Positions 52,221 through 61,840 are shown, counted from the stretch's first letter. The stretch is 64,000 nt of DNA from Glaciecola sp947496235 (GCF_050306235.1 NZ_JBLWFH010000004.1:62001-126000), one strand, 5' to 3'. The notes: generated from the sequence alone by a model not told the origin. Numbers and translations are program-made.

Positions 52221-53135
52221 ATGAAACGAATTCTTCCCCTTCTGACAATATTTTTCAGTTTATCTACTTTGCCTAACCTTGCGTGGTCTCAAGAACAAAG
52301 CCCTAGTGAAGAAAAAGAACAAGATAAACCCTCCTTGTTCAAAGAAAGACTAGAAGAGGCTAAACAATCTAATCGTAATCTGTTTGCTATTACACAACAC
52401 AGACAAAACTATCTACTGCCGTTTAGCCGAGCAAGTAATCCTAACACCATTACAGTAGACGGTTTAACCGAAGAAAACATAGACAAATTTGAAGCCAAAT
52501 TTCAAATCAGCATCAAAACGCCTTTGTTTTTACAAGAAGATGATCTTAGCGGCGTATTTTTTGGATTTACCACTGTATCCCATTGGCAAGTTTATAACTC
52601 TGAAGCTTCTAAACCATTTCGTGAAACCAATTACGAACCTGAAATATTTTATCAATGGACACCGAATTTCGATGTTTTAGGCTATGAATTTAATATGGCG
52701 CGCTTTGGGTTTAATCACCACTCCAACGGCCAAGACGGTTTAAAATCAAGAAGTTGGAACCGCATATTCGCCTCCATATTATTTAGTGATAATAATAGTG
52801 GCTATTATTTTAAGACTTGGTGGCGAGTACCGGAAGATGCCAAAGCTGACGAATTAGATCCCAGAGGAGACGACAACCCAGATATTAGCGATTATTACGG
52901 GCGCGCTGAACTAGGATTTATTTATCGTTGGAACGATATCAAAGTAGTGACCCAAATTCGCAATAATCTTTCCTTTGACAATAATAGAAGTGGCTTAACG
53001 CTCAACTTCTTGTATCCCATAAGTGATAGATACAACGTTTTATTTCAATACTTCAACGGCTATGGTGACTCATTGATTGATTACAATCGCCACCAACAGC
53101 GTTTTAGTCTTGGGATTGAACTGCGGATTCTTTAA
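52221..53135 (+). CDS. pldA: Outer-membrane phospholipase A1
   Basis: A 304-residue protein with a signal peptide (about 1-23) and a 12-strand barrel. Catalytic residues are H166 and S168 in GFNHHSNGQ and N180 in SRSWNR, the same spacing as E. coli OMPLA (H142, S144, N156). It hydrolyses misplaced phospholipids in the outer leaflet. Its last 32 bases overlap the end of the convergent M48 gene. Confidence 0.93.
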   Translation: MKRILPLLTIFFSLSTLPNLAWSQEQSPSEEKEQDKPSLFKERLEEAKQSNRNLFAITQHRQNYLLPFSRASNPNTITVDGLTEENIDKFEAKFQISIKTPLFLQEDDLSGVFFGFTTVSHWQVYNSEASKPFRETNYEPEIFYQWTPNFDVLGYEFNMARFGFNHHSNGQDGLKSRSWNRIFASILFSDNNSGYYFKTWWRVPEDAKADELDPRGDDNPDISDYYGRAELGFIYRWNDIKVVTQIRNNLSFDNNRSGLTLNFLYPISDRYNVLFQYFNGYGDSLIDYNRHQQRFSLGIELRIL

Positions 53136-54156
53136 TCTCTTCAGCATTCAAGGCGTTTTCTATGCGTTGTCGCACCAAAGGGTGGCTAGACAAAAACTCT
53201 TCCAATTTGCCGCCCCCTTTGCCATATTCTTCGGCAAATTTTTCCATAGCATCTGCAAACAGCTTGGGTTCTAGACCCAATGTGGGCAATTGTTCCAACG
53301 CGAAATTATCAGCCTCCCACTCCAAATCTTGGGTAAACTGATTGTTAGTCACTGTGGTAGTAACACCACCTAAGACCTCTAAAACACCCGAAACATCACC
53401 AAAAAAATAACTGATCACTAATGAGCTGACTAAGGTCTCTGCAATAAGGCGCATTGAATGCTTTTCTTCTACATGCCCAACCTCGTGTAATAACACCGAG
53501 GTAAGTAGATCTCTGTCTTGCTCGAACAATTCCACCAGCTGATCAGTAAACACAATAGTGCCATCGGGTAAGGCAAAAGCATTGGCGCCCATTGTTTCGG
53601 AATTTCTAAATTGAATATGAAAGTGCAAGTGTTCTGTGTCTAACTGATACAGTAGCTCGTCCCAGTATTCGGTAGTTTCGTCAACAAATTCCGAAGGCAA
53701 TTCGGTGGGATCAAGAATGGTTGCTTCTAAGGTGTCTAAGGTCTGTTTTGAAGCGATTTTAACAGCACCATAAGGCACTATGTCAGCGAAGGCAACAGCG
53801 GCATATGGAACTGCAAATTTAAACAATAAATACAGGGTGATGGGAACTGCAAAAAAACTTGCAACAATCATCTTTTTGTTGCTCTCAAATTTATGCAAAC
53901 GTTCGGATTTATGCTGTGCTAACCAAGTATCAAACTCTGTGGTTGATTCCACCACCAAAAGCCCTACTTCTTTGATCGCTATCTCTCTCGGCAGGTTACC
54001 AAGCTTATCGGAAATATTGTGATCCGCGATATAATAGTCTTTGCTCTCCACAGTTTCAGAGTCAAAACTAAACATACCTGAATCATAGCATTTTAACTGA
54101 ATCTGCTGGCAGCTAGAGCTTCCCGAAGGATAAAACTTTGCTTCAATCTCAAACAT
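53104..54156 (-). CDS. M48-family metallopeptidase, membrane-anchored
   Basis: A 350-residue protein. The N-terminal domain of about 90 residues is followed by a membrane helix (97-118). The M48 zinc site H224-E-V-G-H228 lies in LLHEVGHVEEKH, with the third ligand probably in EWEADNFAL. It resembles BepA/YcaL-like proteases. It starts 2 bases after the YjgN-like gene's stop, so both form one operon, a pairing known for YjgN/DUF898. Confidence 0.88.
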   Translation of the reverse strand: MFEIEAKFYPSGSSSCQQIQLKCYDSGMFSFDSETVESKDYYIADHNISDKLGNLPREIAIKEVGLLVVESTTEFDTWLAQHKSERLHKFESNKKMIVASFFAVPITLYLLFKFAVPYAAVAFADIVPYGAVKIASKQTLDTLEATILDPTELPSEFVDETTEYWDELLYQLDTEHLHFHIQFRNSETMGANAFALPDGTIVFTDQLVELFEQDRDLLTSVLLHEVGHVEEKHSMRLIAETLVSSLVISYFFGDVSGVLEVLGGVTTTVTNNQFTQDLEWEADNFALEQLPTLGLEPKLFADAMEKFAEEYGKGGGKLEEFLSSHPLVRQRIENALNAEEIKESAVQSQD

Positions 54157-54158
54157 AA

Positions 54159-55376
54159 TTATCCTATGGCGATATCCACATCAAAGATATTGGATACTTC
54201 ATCCGCTATTGCACTATCCGATTGACTGTCATCAGAAATCACACTTTCAGCGCCTTCTTCAATATTGACCTGAGTTGCATTAGCGAAAAAGGTTAAGGTT
54301 CTGACTTTTACCCAAGGCATGGCAAACCCCAAGGTACAAATCAGCATGAGTAAATTAGTCAGTCGCAGCATGATTAGCGAACCTATTTTTACATCTGAAT
54401 TAAAGTTCGCCACATCTTCAAGTTGAGTAGAGTTATACACGTGATTACGAATAAATGCTTGGTAGATACTGCCTGAAACTACAAAAACGAAAGCGTAAAG
54501 CAGGAATGTAACTATCATGACTAAAACCTCGGTATTGCCACTAGAGCTACTTTCGGAAGCAAGAGTTACAGTACCTATCATCAAGAATCCACCAATGAAG
54601 GCAATGATCATACCTGCAATTCCAGCCACAATTGACGCTACATAATACTCCGCCGTTTGCAAATTGGGTTTCATCTGTTTGTTGCCATAAGTAATGTGGC
54701 TATAAAGAAACTCATCAATCTTTTTCAGTGCCCAAGGATAGGCTAAGTAAAAAGTAAAAAGCGCTAAAATGGGGTACAGCAAAAAGACCACGTAAGCACG
54801 ACCATAGTTTTTGGTAAAGTTAAATCTTACATTTCGATAAGCCGTCATACGCATTCTAAATCGCATCGCCATGCATACCAAAACTGGAACAAAACAGAAT
54901 ATAAGTATTGACGTAATCACAGCGGCAAAAGGAGAAATTACACTTGCAGCGTAAAAGATTGCAAACAGTAATACCCCAATAATACGCCCAATCAAAATTT
55001 GTTTAGGCTGAGCAAGATAAGAAAATCTATGCCCATCTATCTCAGTATTGGAATAAAAGTAACGATTATTTCGCACTGTGGCCCATGCTGAATAAATACC
55101 CAAGGTGACTATAGTAAGTAATAAATTCACTATCCAAATCGAAAAATACTCTTTGCCGTTACCTAAAAAGTTGACTTGGCATTTGCGGTATTGCTTAGGC
55201 TCAGGTGTATGTAGTTGTTGCTCTTGAGATATTTCAACTGGAGCGCTTTTTGCGGCAATGCATTGCTGAATTTTTTCAACCCGCTCTGGATAAGCTTGAT
55301 GGTCTATTTCTAATAATGCTTGATGCAATTCCTCTAAAGTATATTGCTCAAAATTTGGCGATTCTTCCTTGTTCAT
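54159..55376 (-). CDS. YjgN/DUF898 family membrane protein
   Basis: A 405-residue protein with a soluble N-terminal stretch (about 1-75), then DUF898: FLGNGKEYFSIWIVNLLLTIVTLGIYSAWATVRNNRYFY (in parts) and several membrane helices. Function is unknown. The gene sits directly upstream of the M48 protease. About 70 bases upstream of its start lies the inverted-repeat element at 55443-55552. Confidence 0.88.
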   Translation of the reverse strand: MNKEESPNFEQYTLEELHQALLEIDHQAYPERVEKIQQCIAAKSAPVEISQEQQLHTPEPKQYRKCQVNFLGNGKEYFSIWIVNLLLTIVTLGIYSAWATVRNNRYFYSNTEIDGHRFSYLAQPKQILIGRIIGVLLFAIFYAASVISPFAAVITSILIFCFVPVLVCMAMRFRMRMTAYRNVRFNFTKNYGRAYVVFLLYPILALFTFYLAYPWALKKIDEFLYSHITYGNKQMKPNLQTAEYYVASIVAGIAGMIIAFIGGFLMIGTVTLASESSSSGNTEVLVMIVTFLLYAFVFVVSGSIYQAFIRNHVYNSTQLEDVANFNSDVKIGSLIMLRLTNLLMLICTLGFAMPWVKVRTLTFFANATQVNIEEGAESVISDDSQSDSAIADEVSNIFDVDIAIG

Positions 55377-55442
55377 TTTACTACTTCCTATTTTAACTTA
55401 TCTGCTAAAAAACCTAGCGATGCTACTCAATTGCTGTTTAGG

Positions 55443-55552
55443 TAAATGGAGCGGCTATCCTGATTTGAAAGACGCTGTGAACCCATCCATGGGCGCTCTA
55501 CGAAATCATCCATGATTTCGAAGCTTTCAAATCAGGATAGCCGCTCCATTTA
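55443..55552. repeat. 110-bp inverted-repeat element (MITE/REP-like)
   Basis: Perfect 29-bp arms (55443-55471 and 55524-55552, reading TAAATGGAGCGGCTATCCTG... on both) flank a 52-base core. The core has two smaller hairpins: CCCAT-CC-ATGGG and CGAAATCA-TCCA-TGATTTCG. The whole would fold into a long cruciform or RNA hairpin. No coding capacity and no second copy in the window. Shape and CCATCCATGG/CATCCATG words resemble intergenic repeats I associate with Alteromonadales genomes. Confidence 0.75.
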
Positions 55553-55666
55553 TCTTTTTCAAATCTACTGTATTTAGGGTTATATGCAGTTTATACAGAG
55601 ATTATCACTTTTTTATCATAGGAAGTTTGCTATAGTTTGCCCTAAATTAAAACAATATTTTGTCCA

Positions 55667-56083
55667 ATGGCGCTTAGATTTAAGAAATTCGATCCCCAAA
55701 CTGACATTCCAGTGCTGTATGAAATGTTGCAACAAAGGCAACACAATATTAGTCACACAAGCCTGCCTAGTTTCGAACAACATGAAAAATTTTGTCTAGA
55801 ACATCCTTATAGAGAATGGCTGTTAGTTGAATCTGATGAACAAACTATTGGTAGTGTTTATTTAACGCATAACAATGCTATAGGTATTAATCTGATTAAA
55901 GATGTACCTGATTGGTATTTGCAAGTTATCGATTATGTCGCCGGGCATTATGAATGTGTGAAAGCCGAAGCTTCTATCACACCTAGTTATTTTTACCTTA
56001 ATGTTGCCCCTACTAACAAAGTGTTAATGGCGGCTTTAGAACAACAACAAGCTCAACTGATTCAACATACCTACAAGCTTTAG
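55667..56083 (+). CDS. Hypothetical GNAT-like protein
   Basis: A 138-residue protein with the general layout of an N-acyltransferase (MALRFKKFDPQTDIPVLYEML; LVESDEQTIGSVYLTHNNAIGINLI, in parts), but lacking a clear acetyl-CoA loop Q/RxxGxG/A. It ends convergently on the next gene with a 4-base overlap. Association with the sugar-modification genes beside it is inference. Confidence 0.55.
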   Translation: MALRFKKFDPQTDIPVLYEMLQQRQHNISHTSLPSFEQHEKFCLEHPYREWLLVESDEQTIGSVYLTHNNAIGINLIKDVPDWYLQVIDYVAGHYECVKAEASITPSYFYLNVAPTNKVLMAALEQQQAQLIQHTYKL

Positions 56084-56532
56084 TTCAGGCTAAGCGAGTA
56101 TGCCAATGTATCTTCATTGTTTGATTTGCAAGTAAATCCAGCTTTTTCAAAAATAGCTTTACTCGCCGTATTATGTGCTTTCACTTGCGCACTAAATGAT
56201 GTTAATGGGTAATGTTCACGCATAAAATCTAAACCGCTTTTGAGTAGCGGAAAGGCGAGTTTTTGACCACGAAAAGCAGGATTAAGATTAATTGAGACGG
56301 TAGCAACACCTGTTGATCTGCATATATCAAATCGACAAATGCCTATTTTCTGATTTTTTTGTTGTCCCATTAACATAACCCGATCAGGGTTGTTCAGACT
56401 ATTGTCAAACCAAGCCTGATGTTGCTCTAGGTTGACACTTGAAGTGTCAATAGAGTTTAGTCGTGTTTGACTGTCGTTACGCCAATCAAACACGTCTTTA
56501 GAGTCAGCTCTATTGATTAATCTTACATACAT
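56080..56532 (-). CDS. GNAT-family N-acetyltransferase (PseH-like)
   Basis: A 150-residue acetyltransferase. DVFDWRNDSQTR and LEQHQAWFDNSL are the WRN...HxxWF pattern of amino-sugar N-acetyltransferases such as PseH. The acetyl-CoA loop is NPAFRGQKLA, and AHNTASKAIFEKAGF is the usual end. It lies 9 bases after the methylase gene on the same strand. A sugar substrate is inferred. Confidence 0.78.
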   Translation of the reverse strand: MYVRLINRADSKDVFDWRNDSQTRLNSIDTSSVNLEQHQAWFDNSLNNPDRVMLMGQQKNQKIGICRFDICRSTGVATVSINLNPAFRGQKLAFPLLKSGLDFMREHYPLTSFSAQVKAHNTASKAIFEKAGFTCKSNNEDTLAYSLSLN

Positions 56533-56541
56533 GGATATTTG

Positions 56542-57156
56542 TTATTTTTCCAATAAAAACCAACTAATGTCGTCCATTGGAATTAAATGGTCACGCTTAT
56601 AGAAAAAACCATAATCAACTAATTTCAGATTATGTTGCTCTATTAACTCGCCCGCAAAATCCCGCTTGAACAATCTATCTTCATGCCCTCTGTACGGAAT
56701 CGCCATAGGAGATGGATTATAGTACTCAGCTACAAGCACGTATTTATTGCTTAAATTCACCAAGTTAGCATATACCCGATGTAAAAAATCAGGATGAATA
56801 TGAATTAAAACGCCGCAAGTAAAAGTTAAATCAAACGACTCCAGAGCTAAAGGTTCAATAATACTGCCAGTAGTGATCTCAGCGACGTTGGCATCTCTAG
56901 CGACTTGCGCGGATTCCTCATTAATTTCTACTCCGTGTAATTTAAGATCCGGATTCAAACCATTTAAAGCACGTAAATTCAATCCAATGTTACACCCAAG
57001 CTCAAGCGCTGAATTGATATTATTGGCAGCTTTTAACATCTGCGCCCAAGCTGCTACTTTGGCATGATAAAGCTGTGATGATTGATTGCGTTGTCGGTAA
57101 CCTTCTCCAAACTCACCTGCCCAAAATGCCTCTTGTTCAGTTTTAAACGACTGCAT
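56542..57156 (-). CDS. Pseudaminic acid biosynthesis-associated methylase
   Basis: A 204-residue SAM-dependent methyltransferase. It has the family's opening QEAFWAGEFGEGYRQRN and motif I ALELGCNIGLNLRAL (about 50-64), then FTCGVLIHIHPD and VAEYYNPSPMAIPYRGHEDRLFKRDFA in parts. Such genes normally sit in flagellin-glycosylation loci, but no pse synthesis genes are in this window. Confidence 0.85.
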   Translation of the reverse strand: MQSFKTEQEAFWAGEFGEGYRQRNQSSQLYHAKVAAWAQMLKAANNINSALELGCNIGLNLRALNGLNPDLKLHGVEINEESAQVARDANVAEITTGSIIEPLALESFDLTFTCGVLIHIHPDFLHRVYANLVNLSNKYVLVAEYYNPSPMAIPYRGHEDRLFKRDFAGELIEQHNLKLVDYGFFYKRDHLIPMDDISWFLLEK

Positions 57157-57173
57157 GCCTTTTCCTATTCAAA

Positions 57174-57198
57174 TAAAAACGCCCGCAAAAGCGGGCGT
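57174..57198 (-). terminator. Rho-independent terminator of guaA
   Basis: ACGCCCGC-AAAA-GCGGGCGT is a perfect 8-bp GC-rich stem followed on the minus strand by TTTTTATTT, 47 bases beyond the guaA stop. It separates guaBA from the methylase gene. Confidence 0.88.
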
Positions 57199-57244
57199 CA
57201 AAAAATAAACCATTACTTACCCTATTCTAGGGACTTAGCAAGTT

Positions 57245-58822
57245 TTATTCCCATTCAATAGTAGCGGGCGGTTTTCCTGAAATGTCGTACACCACGCGCG
57301 AGATACCATCGACTTCATTGATGATGCGATTCGACACCTTACCCAAAAATTCATAAGGTAAATGTGCCCATCTTGCCGTCATAAAATCTATGGTTTCAAC
57401 GGCACGTAGGGATACTACCCAGTCGTATTTACGCATATCACCCATCACGCCTACAGAGCGCACAGGCAAGAATACGGTAAAGGCTTGACTGACTTTGTGA
57501 TAAAGCTCCGCGTTATGCAGCTCTTCTATGAAGATCGCATCGGCTCTTCGCAGTAAATCACAATATTCTTTTTTGATCTCGCCCAGTACTCGAACACCAA
57601 GACCAGGTCCAGGGAACGGGTGACGATAAAGCATGTCATATGGCAAGCCAAGTTCTAGACCTATCTTACGCACTTCATCTTTAAACAACTCGCGAAGAGG
57701 CTCAACTAAGCCTAACTTCATGTCTTCTGGTAAGCCACCTACGTTATGATGGGATTTGATAACGTGTGCTTTACCGGTTTTCGAACCTGCTGATTCGATA
57801 ACATCTGGATAAATAGTACCTTGAGCTAACCACTTCGCATTGGTTAGTTTTGACGACTCCTCATCAAACACGTAAACAAACTGATTACCGATAATTTTAC
57901 GCTTTTTCTCAGGATCCGTTTCACCTGCTAATGCAGTTAAGAAACGTTCTTCTGCATCCACTTTAATAATATTTAGACCAAAGTGGTCACCAAACATTTC
58001 CATGACTTGCTGGCCTTCGTGCAAACGCAACAAGCCATTGTCTACGAATACGCAGGTAAGGTTTTTGCCTATGGCTTGATGTAAAAGCATTGCAGTAACA
58101 CTCGAATCGACGCCACCAGAAAGACCTAAAACAACTTCTTCATCACCCACTTGTTCACGAATACGTGCCACTGCATCTTCGATAATAGACGCTGGTGTCC
58201 ATAATTTTTCGCAACCACAAATCCCCATCACAAAGTGCTCTAAAATTCTAAGCCCTTGTTTGGTATGTGTGACCTCTGGGTGAAATTGCACACCATAGAA
58301 TTGACGCTCTAAATCCACCATAGCCGCGTGTGGACAATTGTTTGTTTTGGCAATTGTGCTAAAGCCCTCAGGAATTTCCATGACTTTGTCACCATGGCTC
58401 ATCCAAACATCTAACAAGGCTTCACCTTGAGGACCAATTTCATCTTCAATTTTGTCAAATAATGCGGTGGGTTCTATCAACTCAACTTGGGCATAACCAA
58501 ATTCTCTTAGATCTGACCCTTGCACTTTACCGCCAAGTTGCGCTGCCATGGTTTGCATACCGTAACAAATACCAAGCACAGGCACGCCAGCGTTATACAC
58601 ATATTCTGGCGCGCGAGGTGAGTTTTCCTCACCTACAGACTCAGGTCCGCCTGACAAAATAATGCCGTCAGGGGCAAAGTCTTTTATATCTTTCTCATCA
58701 ACATCCCACGCCCACAGCTCACAATAAACGCCAATTTCGCGCACTCTGCGCGCTATCAATTGGGTGTACTGAGAGCCAAAATCCAATATGAGGATTTTTT
58801 GACTATGAATATTTACTGACAT
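57245..58822 (-). CDS. guaA: GMP synthase (glutamine-hydrolysing)
   Basis: A 525-residue enzyme (E. coli: 525) that aminates XMP to GMP. The N-terminal glutaminase domain has C86 (GICYGMQ) and the His/Glu of QFHPEVTHT. The ATP-pyrophosphatase domain has LSGGVDSSV. The C-terminal dimerisation domain ends PPATIEWE. It follows guaB by 25 bases, forming the guaBA operon. Confidence 0.98.
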   Translation of the reverse strand: MSVNIHSQKILILDFGSQYTQLIARRVREIGVYCELWAWDVDEKDIKDFAPDGIILSGGPESVGEENSPRAPEYVYNAGVPVLGICYGMQTMAAQLGGKVQGSDLREFGYAQVELIEPTALFDKIEDEIGPQGEALLDVWMSHGDKVMEIPEGFSTIAKTNNCPHAAMVDLERQFYGVQFHPEVTHTKQGLRILEHFVMGICGCEKLWTPASIIEDAVARIREQVGDEEVVLGLSGGVDSSVTAMLLHQAIGKNLTCVFVDNGLLRLHEGQQVMEMFGDHFGLNIIKVDAEERFLTALAGETDPEKKRKIIGNQFVYVFDEESSKLTNAKWLAQGTIYPDVIESAGSKTGKAHVIKSHHNVGGLPEDMKLGLVEPLRELFKDEVRKIGLELGLPYDMLYRHPFPGPGLGVRVLGEIKKEYCDLLRRADAIFIEELHNAELYHKVSQAFTVFLPVRSVGVMGDMRKYDWVVSLRAVETIDFMTARWAHLPYEFLGKVSNRIINEVDGISRVVYDISGKPPATIEWE

Positions 58823-58847
58823 TCTTTCTATTCCTCAGGTTTAACAA

Positions 58848-60317
58848 CTACCCCATACGGTAGTTAGGCGCTTCTTTGGTAATACTCACATCGTGTACAT
58901 GAGATTCACCCATGCCGGCGGAAGTTACTTTGACAAATTTAGGTTTAGTGCGCATTTCTTCGATAGTTGCACAACCGGTTAATCCCATAGCTGAACGTAA
59001 TCCACCCAGTTGTTGATGAATGATATTAGCGATTGGACCTTTATAAGCAACACGTCCTTCAATACCTTCAGGTACTAGTTTTTCAGCGTTGCTGCTATCT
59101 TGGAAATAACGGTCGGAAGATCCATGGCTTTGGTTCATCGCACCCAAGGACCCCATGCCTCGATAAGACTTAAAGTAACGACCTTGATACAATTCTACCT
59201 CGCCAGGTGCTTCTTCAGTCCCGGCTAACATGCTGCCAACCATAACACTGCTAGCGCCGGCAACTATGGCTTTTGCTATATCACCGGAAAAACGAATACC
59301 ACCATCGGCAATCACTGGAATATTCAAATCATTAAGTGCCTCAACAGCATCTGCTATGGCAGTAATTTGCGGAACACCACAACCGGTGACTATGCGAGTA
59401 GTACAAATTGAGCCCGGGCCTATGCCGACTTTCACTGCATCTACCCCAGCTTCAGCTAATGCCAAAGCACCTTCTTTGGTTGCAACATTACCCGCAATAA
59501 TTTGTAAATCTGGATAGGTTTGACGTACCTTAGTAACGCGATCAATTACACCTTGAGAATGTCCATGGGACGTATCAATTAATAAAACATCTACGCCAGC
59601 CTCGACTAACAAACGAATGCGTTCGTCTGTGCCTGGACCAACACCAACAGCGGCGCCAACTCGTAATCGACCTTTTGAATCTTTACAAGCGTTAGGCTTA
59701 TTTTTCGCTTTTTGGAAATCTTTTACCGTGATCAAGCCAGTTAAACGAAATTCATCGTCGACAACTAAGATTTTTTCAATGCGATGTTCATGCATCAAAT
59801 GCATAACTTCATCCGCCGAAGCGTCAGCAGTTACTGTAACCAACTTTTCTTTTGGTGTCATAACTGAGGAAACAGGCTGATCTAAACGATTTTCAAAGCG
59901 TAAATCACGTCCGGTAACAATTCCGATCAAATTATTGTCTTCATCAATCACAGGAAAACCAGAATATCCTAGTTTTTTGCTCAACGCTTTAGTGTCACCA
60001 ATAGATACGTTTGGATAAACAGTTACGGGATCTTGTACTACACCGCTTTCGTATTTTTTTACTTGCAGAACATGCTCTGCTTGGGATTCTGCTGTCATGT
60101 TTTTATGAATAAAGCCCATGCCGCCCTCTTGCGCTAACGCAATAGCTAAAGGCGCCTCTGTAACTGTGTCCATAGCTGCGGATAACAGTGGCATATTCAA
60201 AATAATTTTATTGGTAAGTTTCGTCTGTAAACTTGCGGTATGAGGCAATACAGTAGAGTGCCCAGGCACAAGAAGAACGTCGTCGAATGTTAAGGCTTCT
60301 TTTTCGATGCGCAACAT
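58848..60317 (-). CDS. guaB: Inosine-5'-monophosphate dehydrogenase
   Basis: A 489-residue enzyme oxidising IMP to XMP, the committed step of GMP synthesis. A CBS pair (about 95-205) is inserted in the TIM barrel. The catalytic Cys lies in GPGSICTTRIVTG (about residue 305), and YRGMGSLGAM forms the mobile flap. First gene of guaBA; divergent from xseA. Confidence 0.98.
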   Translation of the reverse strand: MLRIEKEALTFDDVLLVPGHSTVLPHTASLQTKLTNKIILNMPLLSAAMDTVTEAPLAIALAQEGGMGFIHKNMTAESQAEHVLQVKKYESGVVQDPVTVYPNVSIGDTKALSKKLGYSGFPVIDEDNNLIGIVTGRDLRFENRLDQPVSSVMTPKEKLVTVTADASADEVMHLMHEHRIEKILVVDDEFRLTGLITVKDFQKAKNKPNACKDSKGRLRVGAAVGVGPGTDERIRLLVEAGVDVLLIDTSHGHSQGVIDRVTKVRQTYPDLQIIAGNVATKEGALALAEAGVDAVKVGIGPGSICTTRIVTGCGVPQITAIADAVEALNDLNIPVIADGGIRFSGDIAKAIVAGASSVMVGSMLAGTEEAPGEVELYQGRYFKSYRGMGSLGAMNQSHGSSDRYFQDSSNAEKLVPEGIEGRVAYKGPIANIIHQQLGGLRSAMGLTGCATIEEMRTKPKFVKVTSAGMGESHVHDVSITKEAPNYRMG

Positions 60318-60345
60318 GCAATTTCACCTGTTAGGTCGGGGGTTT

Positions 60346-60360
60346 AATTGCGGTGCAATT
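60346..60360. promoter_or_regulatory. Inverted repeat between guaB and xseA
   Basis: AATTGC-GGT-GCAATT is a perfect 6-bp inverted repeat in the 77-base gap, 29 bases upstream of guaB. It does not match the PurR consensus, so any regulator is unknown. Confidence 0.35.
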
Positions 60361-60394
60361 GTAGTGTTTTTTATCTCTCAGGTAAACTACAATA

Positions 60395-61840
60395 ATGAGT
60401 AAAATCAATAAAAAAATCGGCGCTATGTTTGCAACCTCAAATCAAGTCAGTATTTTAAGTGTAACTAAACTCAATCGATTCGCTAAACGTGTTTTGGAAA
60501 GCGAAATTGGCTTGGTCTGGGTAACGGGTGAAATCAGTAACTTTGTCAAAGCAGCCTCTGGTCATTGGTACTTCACGTTAAAAGATAACAGCGCGCAAAT
60601 ACGTTCAGCCATGTTTAAAGGCGCTAATCAGCGCATTAATTTTATCCCCAAGCAAGGTGATAAAGTGCTGGTGCGTGCTAGCTTAAGCATTTATGAGCCT
60701 AGAGGTGATTATCAACTGATCATCCAACACATGGAGCCAGAAGGCATTGGACAACTTAAACAAGAGTTCGAAGCCTTAAAATTAAAACTGAGTGAAGAGG
60801 GGTTATTTGCGAATGAAAACAAAAAGCCCATTCCGCAAAAAATAAAAACCATAGGGGTAGTTACATCCCCCAGCGGCGCTGCTATACATGATATTTTGCA
60901 TGTACTGGCGCGCAGAAATCCTGCCATTCAAGTAATACTGTACCCAGCATCTGTGCAAGGTAATTTAGCCGCTGGAGAGATAGTTCGCCAAATACAAACA
61001 GCAAATAGACGCAATGAAGTCGAGGTGTTAATTGTTGGACGTGGCGGCGGTTCATTAGAAGATTTATGGCCTTTCAATGAAGAACCTGTAGCCAGAGCCA
61101 TTTTTGCTTCAAACCTACCTGTAGTCTCTGCTGTTGGTCATGAAATTGATGTGACAATCTCAGACTTTGTTGCCGACCAGCGTGCCCCTACGCCATCTGC
61201 TGCGGCTGAATTACTGAGCAGTGACATGAAAGTAATTGTCGATGGCGTACACCAACTAACGCGTCGATTAACCAAAGCCTTTTTGCAAAGGCTTAAACAG
61301 TTAGAGCATCAACAGGCATTAGCCAAGCAACAACTTAACTTTAATCATCCATCCTCATTGATTACCCAGCAAAATCAAAAACTGGATGCTTTGCAGTTGC
61401 GGCTATTCAACCAACACCCAAATACGCAAATTCAGCAGCAAGGGCGAATGCTGGCGCAACTTAAACAACGTTTAGCGCGCGCTATGTCACAACATATGCA
61501 ACAAGCAAAATATCAACAGCAAAATTGGCAACAAAGATGTTTTAAGGTATCTCCTATGCATACCATCAAGCATTTCCAAAATCAGACCGCTAGCTTTCAA
61601 AAACAACTGGAAAACGAAATCGCAGATAGATTAAAAATCAATCATCAACTTCTAGCGTCTAAAGCTGCGCTTTTAGATTCAGTAAGCCCATTAGCTACGT
61701 TAAAACGAGGTTACAGTATTAGCTTCCATGAGGGCGAAATTGTTAAAAAAGCTGACAGTGTGGAAGTTGGGCAAACCCTTGTTACACGTGTATTTGACGG
61801 AGAAATCACTTCTCAGGTCACCCTTATAGAAAAAAAATGA
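60395..61840 (+). CDS. xseA: Exodeoxyribonuclease VII large subunit
   Basis: A 481-residue nuclease subunit. The N-terminal OB-fold has VWVTGEISNFVKAASGHWYFTLKD (parts). The catalytic core has GVVTSPSGAAIHDI, GRGGGSLEDLWPFNEE and VGHEIDVTISDFVAD. A long Gln-rich coiled coil (about 285-430) follows. An internal ATG at 60425 is an alternative start close to the E. coli N-terminus. The small subunit xseB is not nearby, as usual. Confidence 0.96.
   Translation: MSKINKKIGAMFATSNQVSILSVTKLNRFAKRVLESEIGLVWVTGEISNFVKAASGHWYFTLKDNSAQIRSAMFKGANQRINFIPKQGDKVLVRASLSIYEPRGDYQLIIQHMEPEGIGQLKQEFEALKLKLSEEGLFANENKKPIPQKIKTIGVVTSPSGAAIHDILHVLARRNPAIQVILYPASVQGNLAAGEIVRQIQTANRRNEVEVLIVGRGGGSLEDLWPFNEEPVARAIFASNLPVVSAVGHEIDVTISDFVADQRAPTPSAAAELLSSDMKVIVDGVHQLTRRLTKAFLQRLKQLEHQQALAKQQLNFNHPSSLITQQNQKLDALQLRLFNQHPNTQIQQQGRMLAQLKQRLARAMSQHMQQAKYQQQNWQQRCFKVSPMHTIKHFQNQTASFQKQLENEIADRLKINHQLLASKAALLDSVSPLATLKRGYSISFHEGEIVKKADSVEVGQTLVTRVFDGEITSQVTLIEKK

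Noticed and set aside
60346..60360. AATTGC-GGT-GCAATT as a PurR box of guaBA
   Set aside because: The half-sites are in the opposite sense to the PurR consensus (GCAAACG.TTGC type); kept only as an unassigned inverted repeat.
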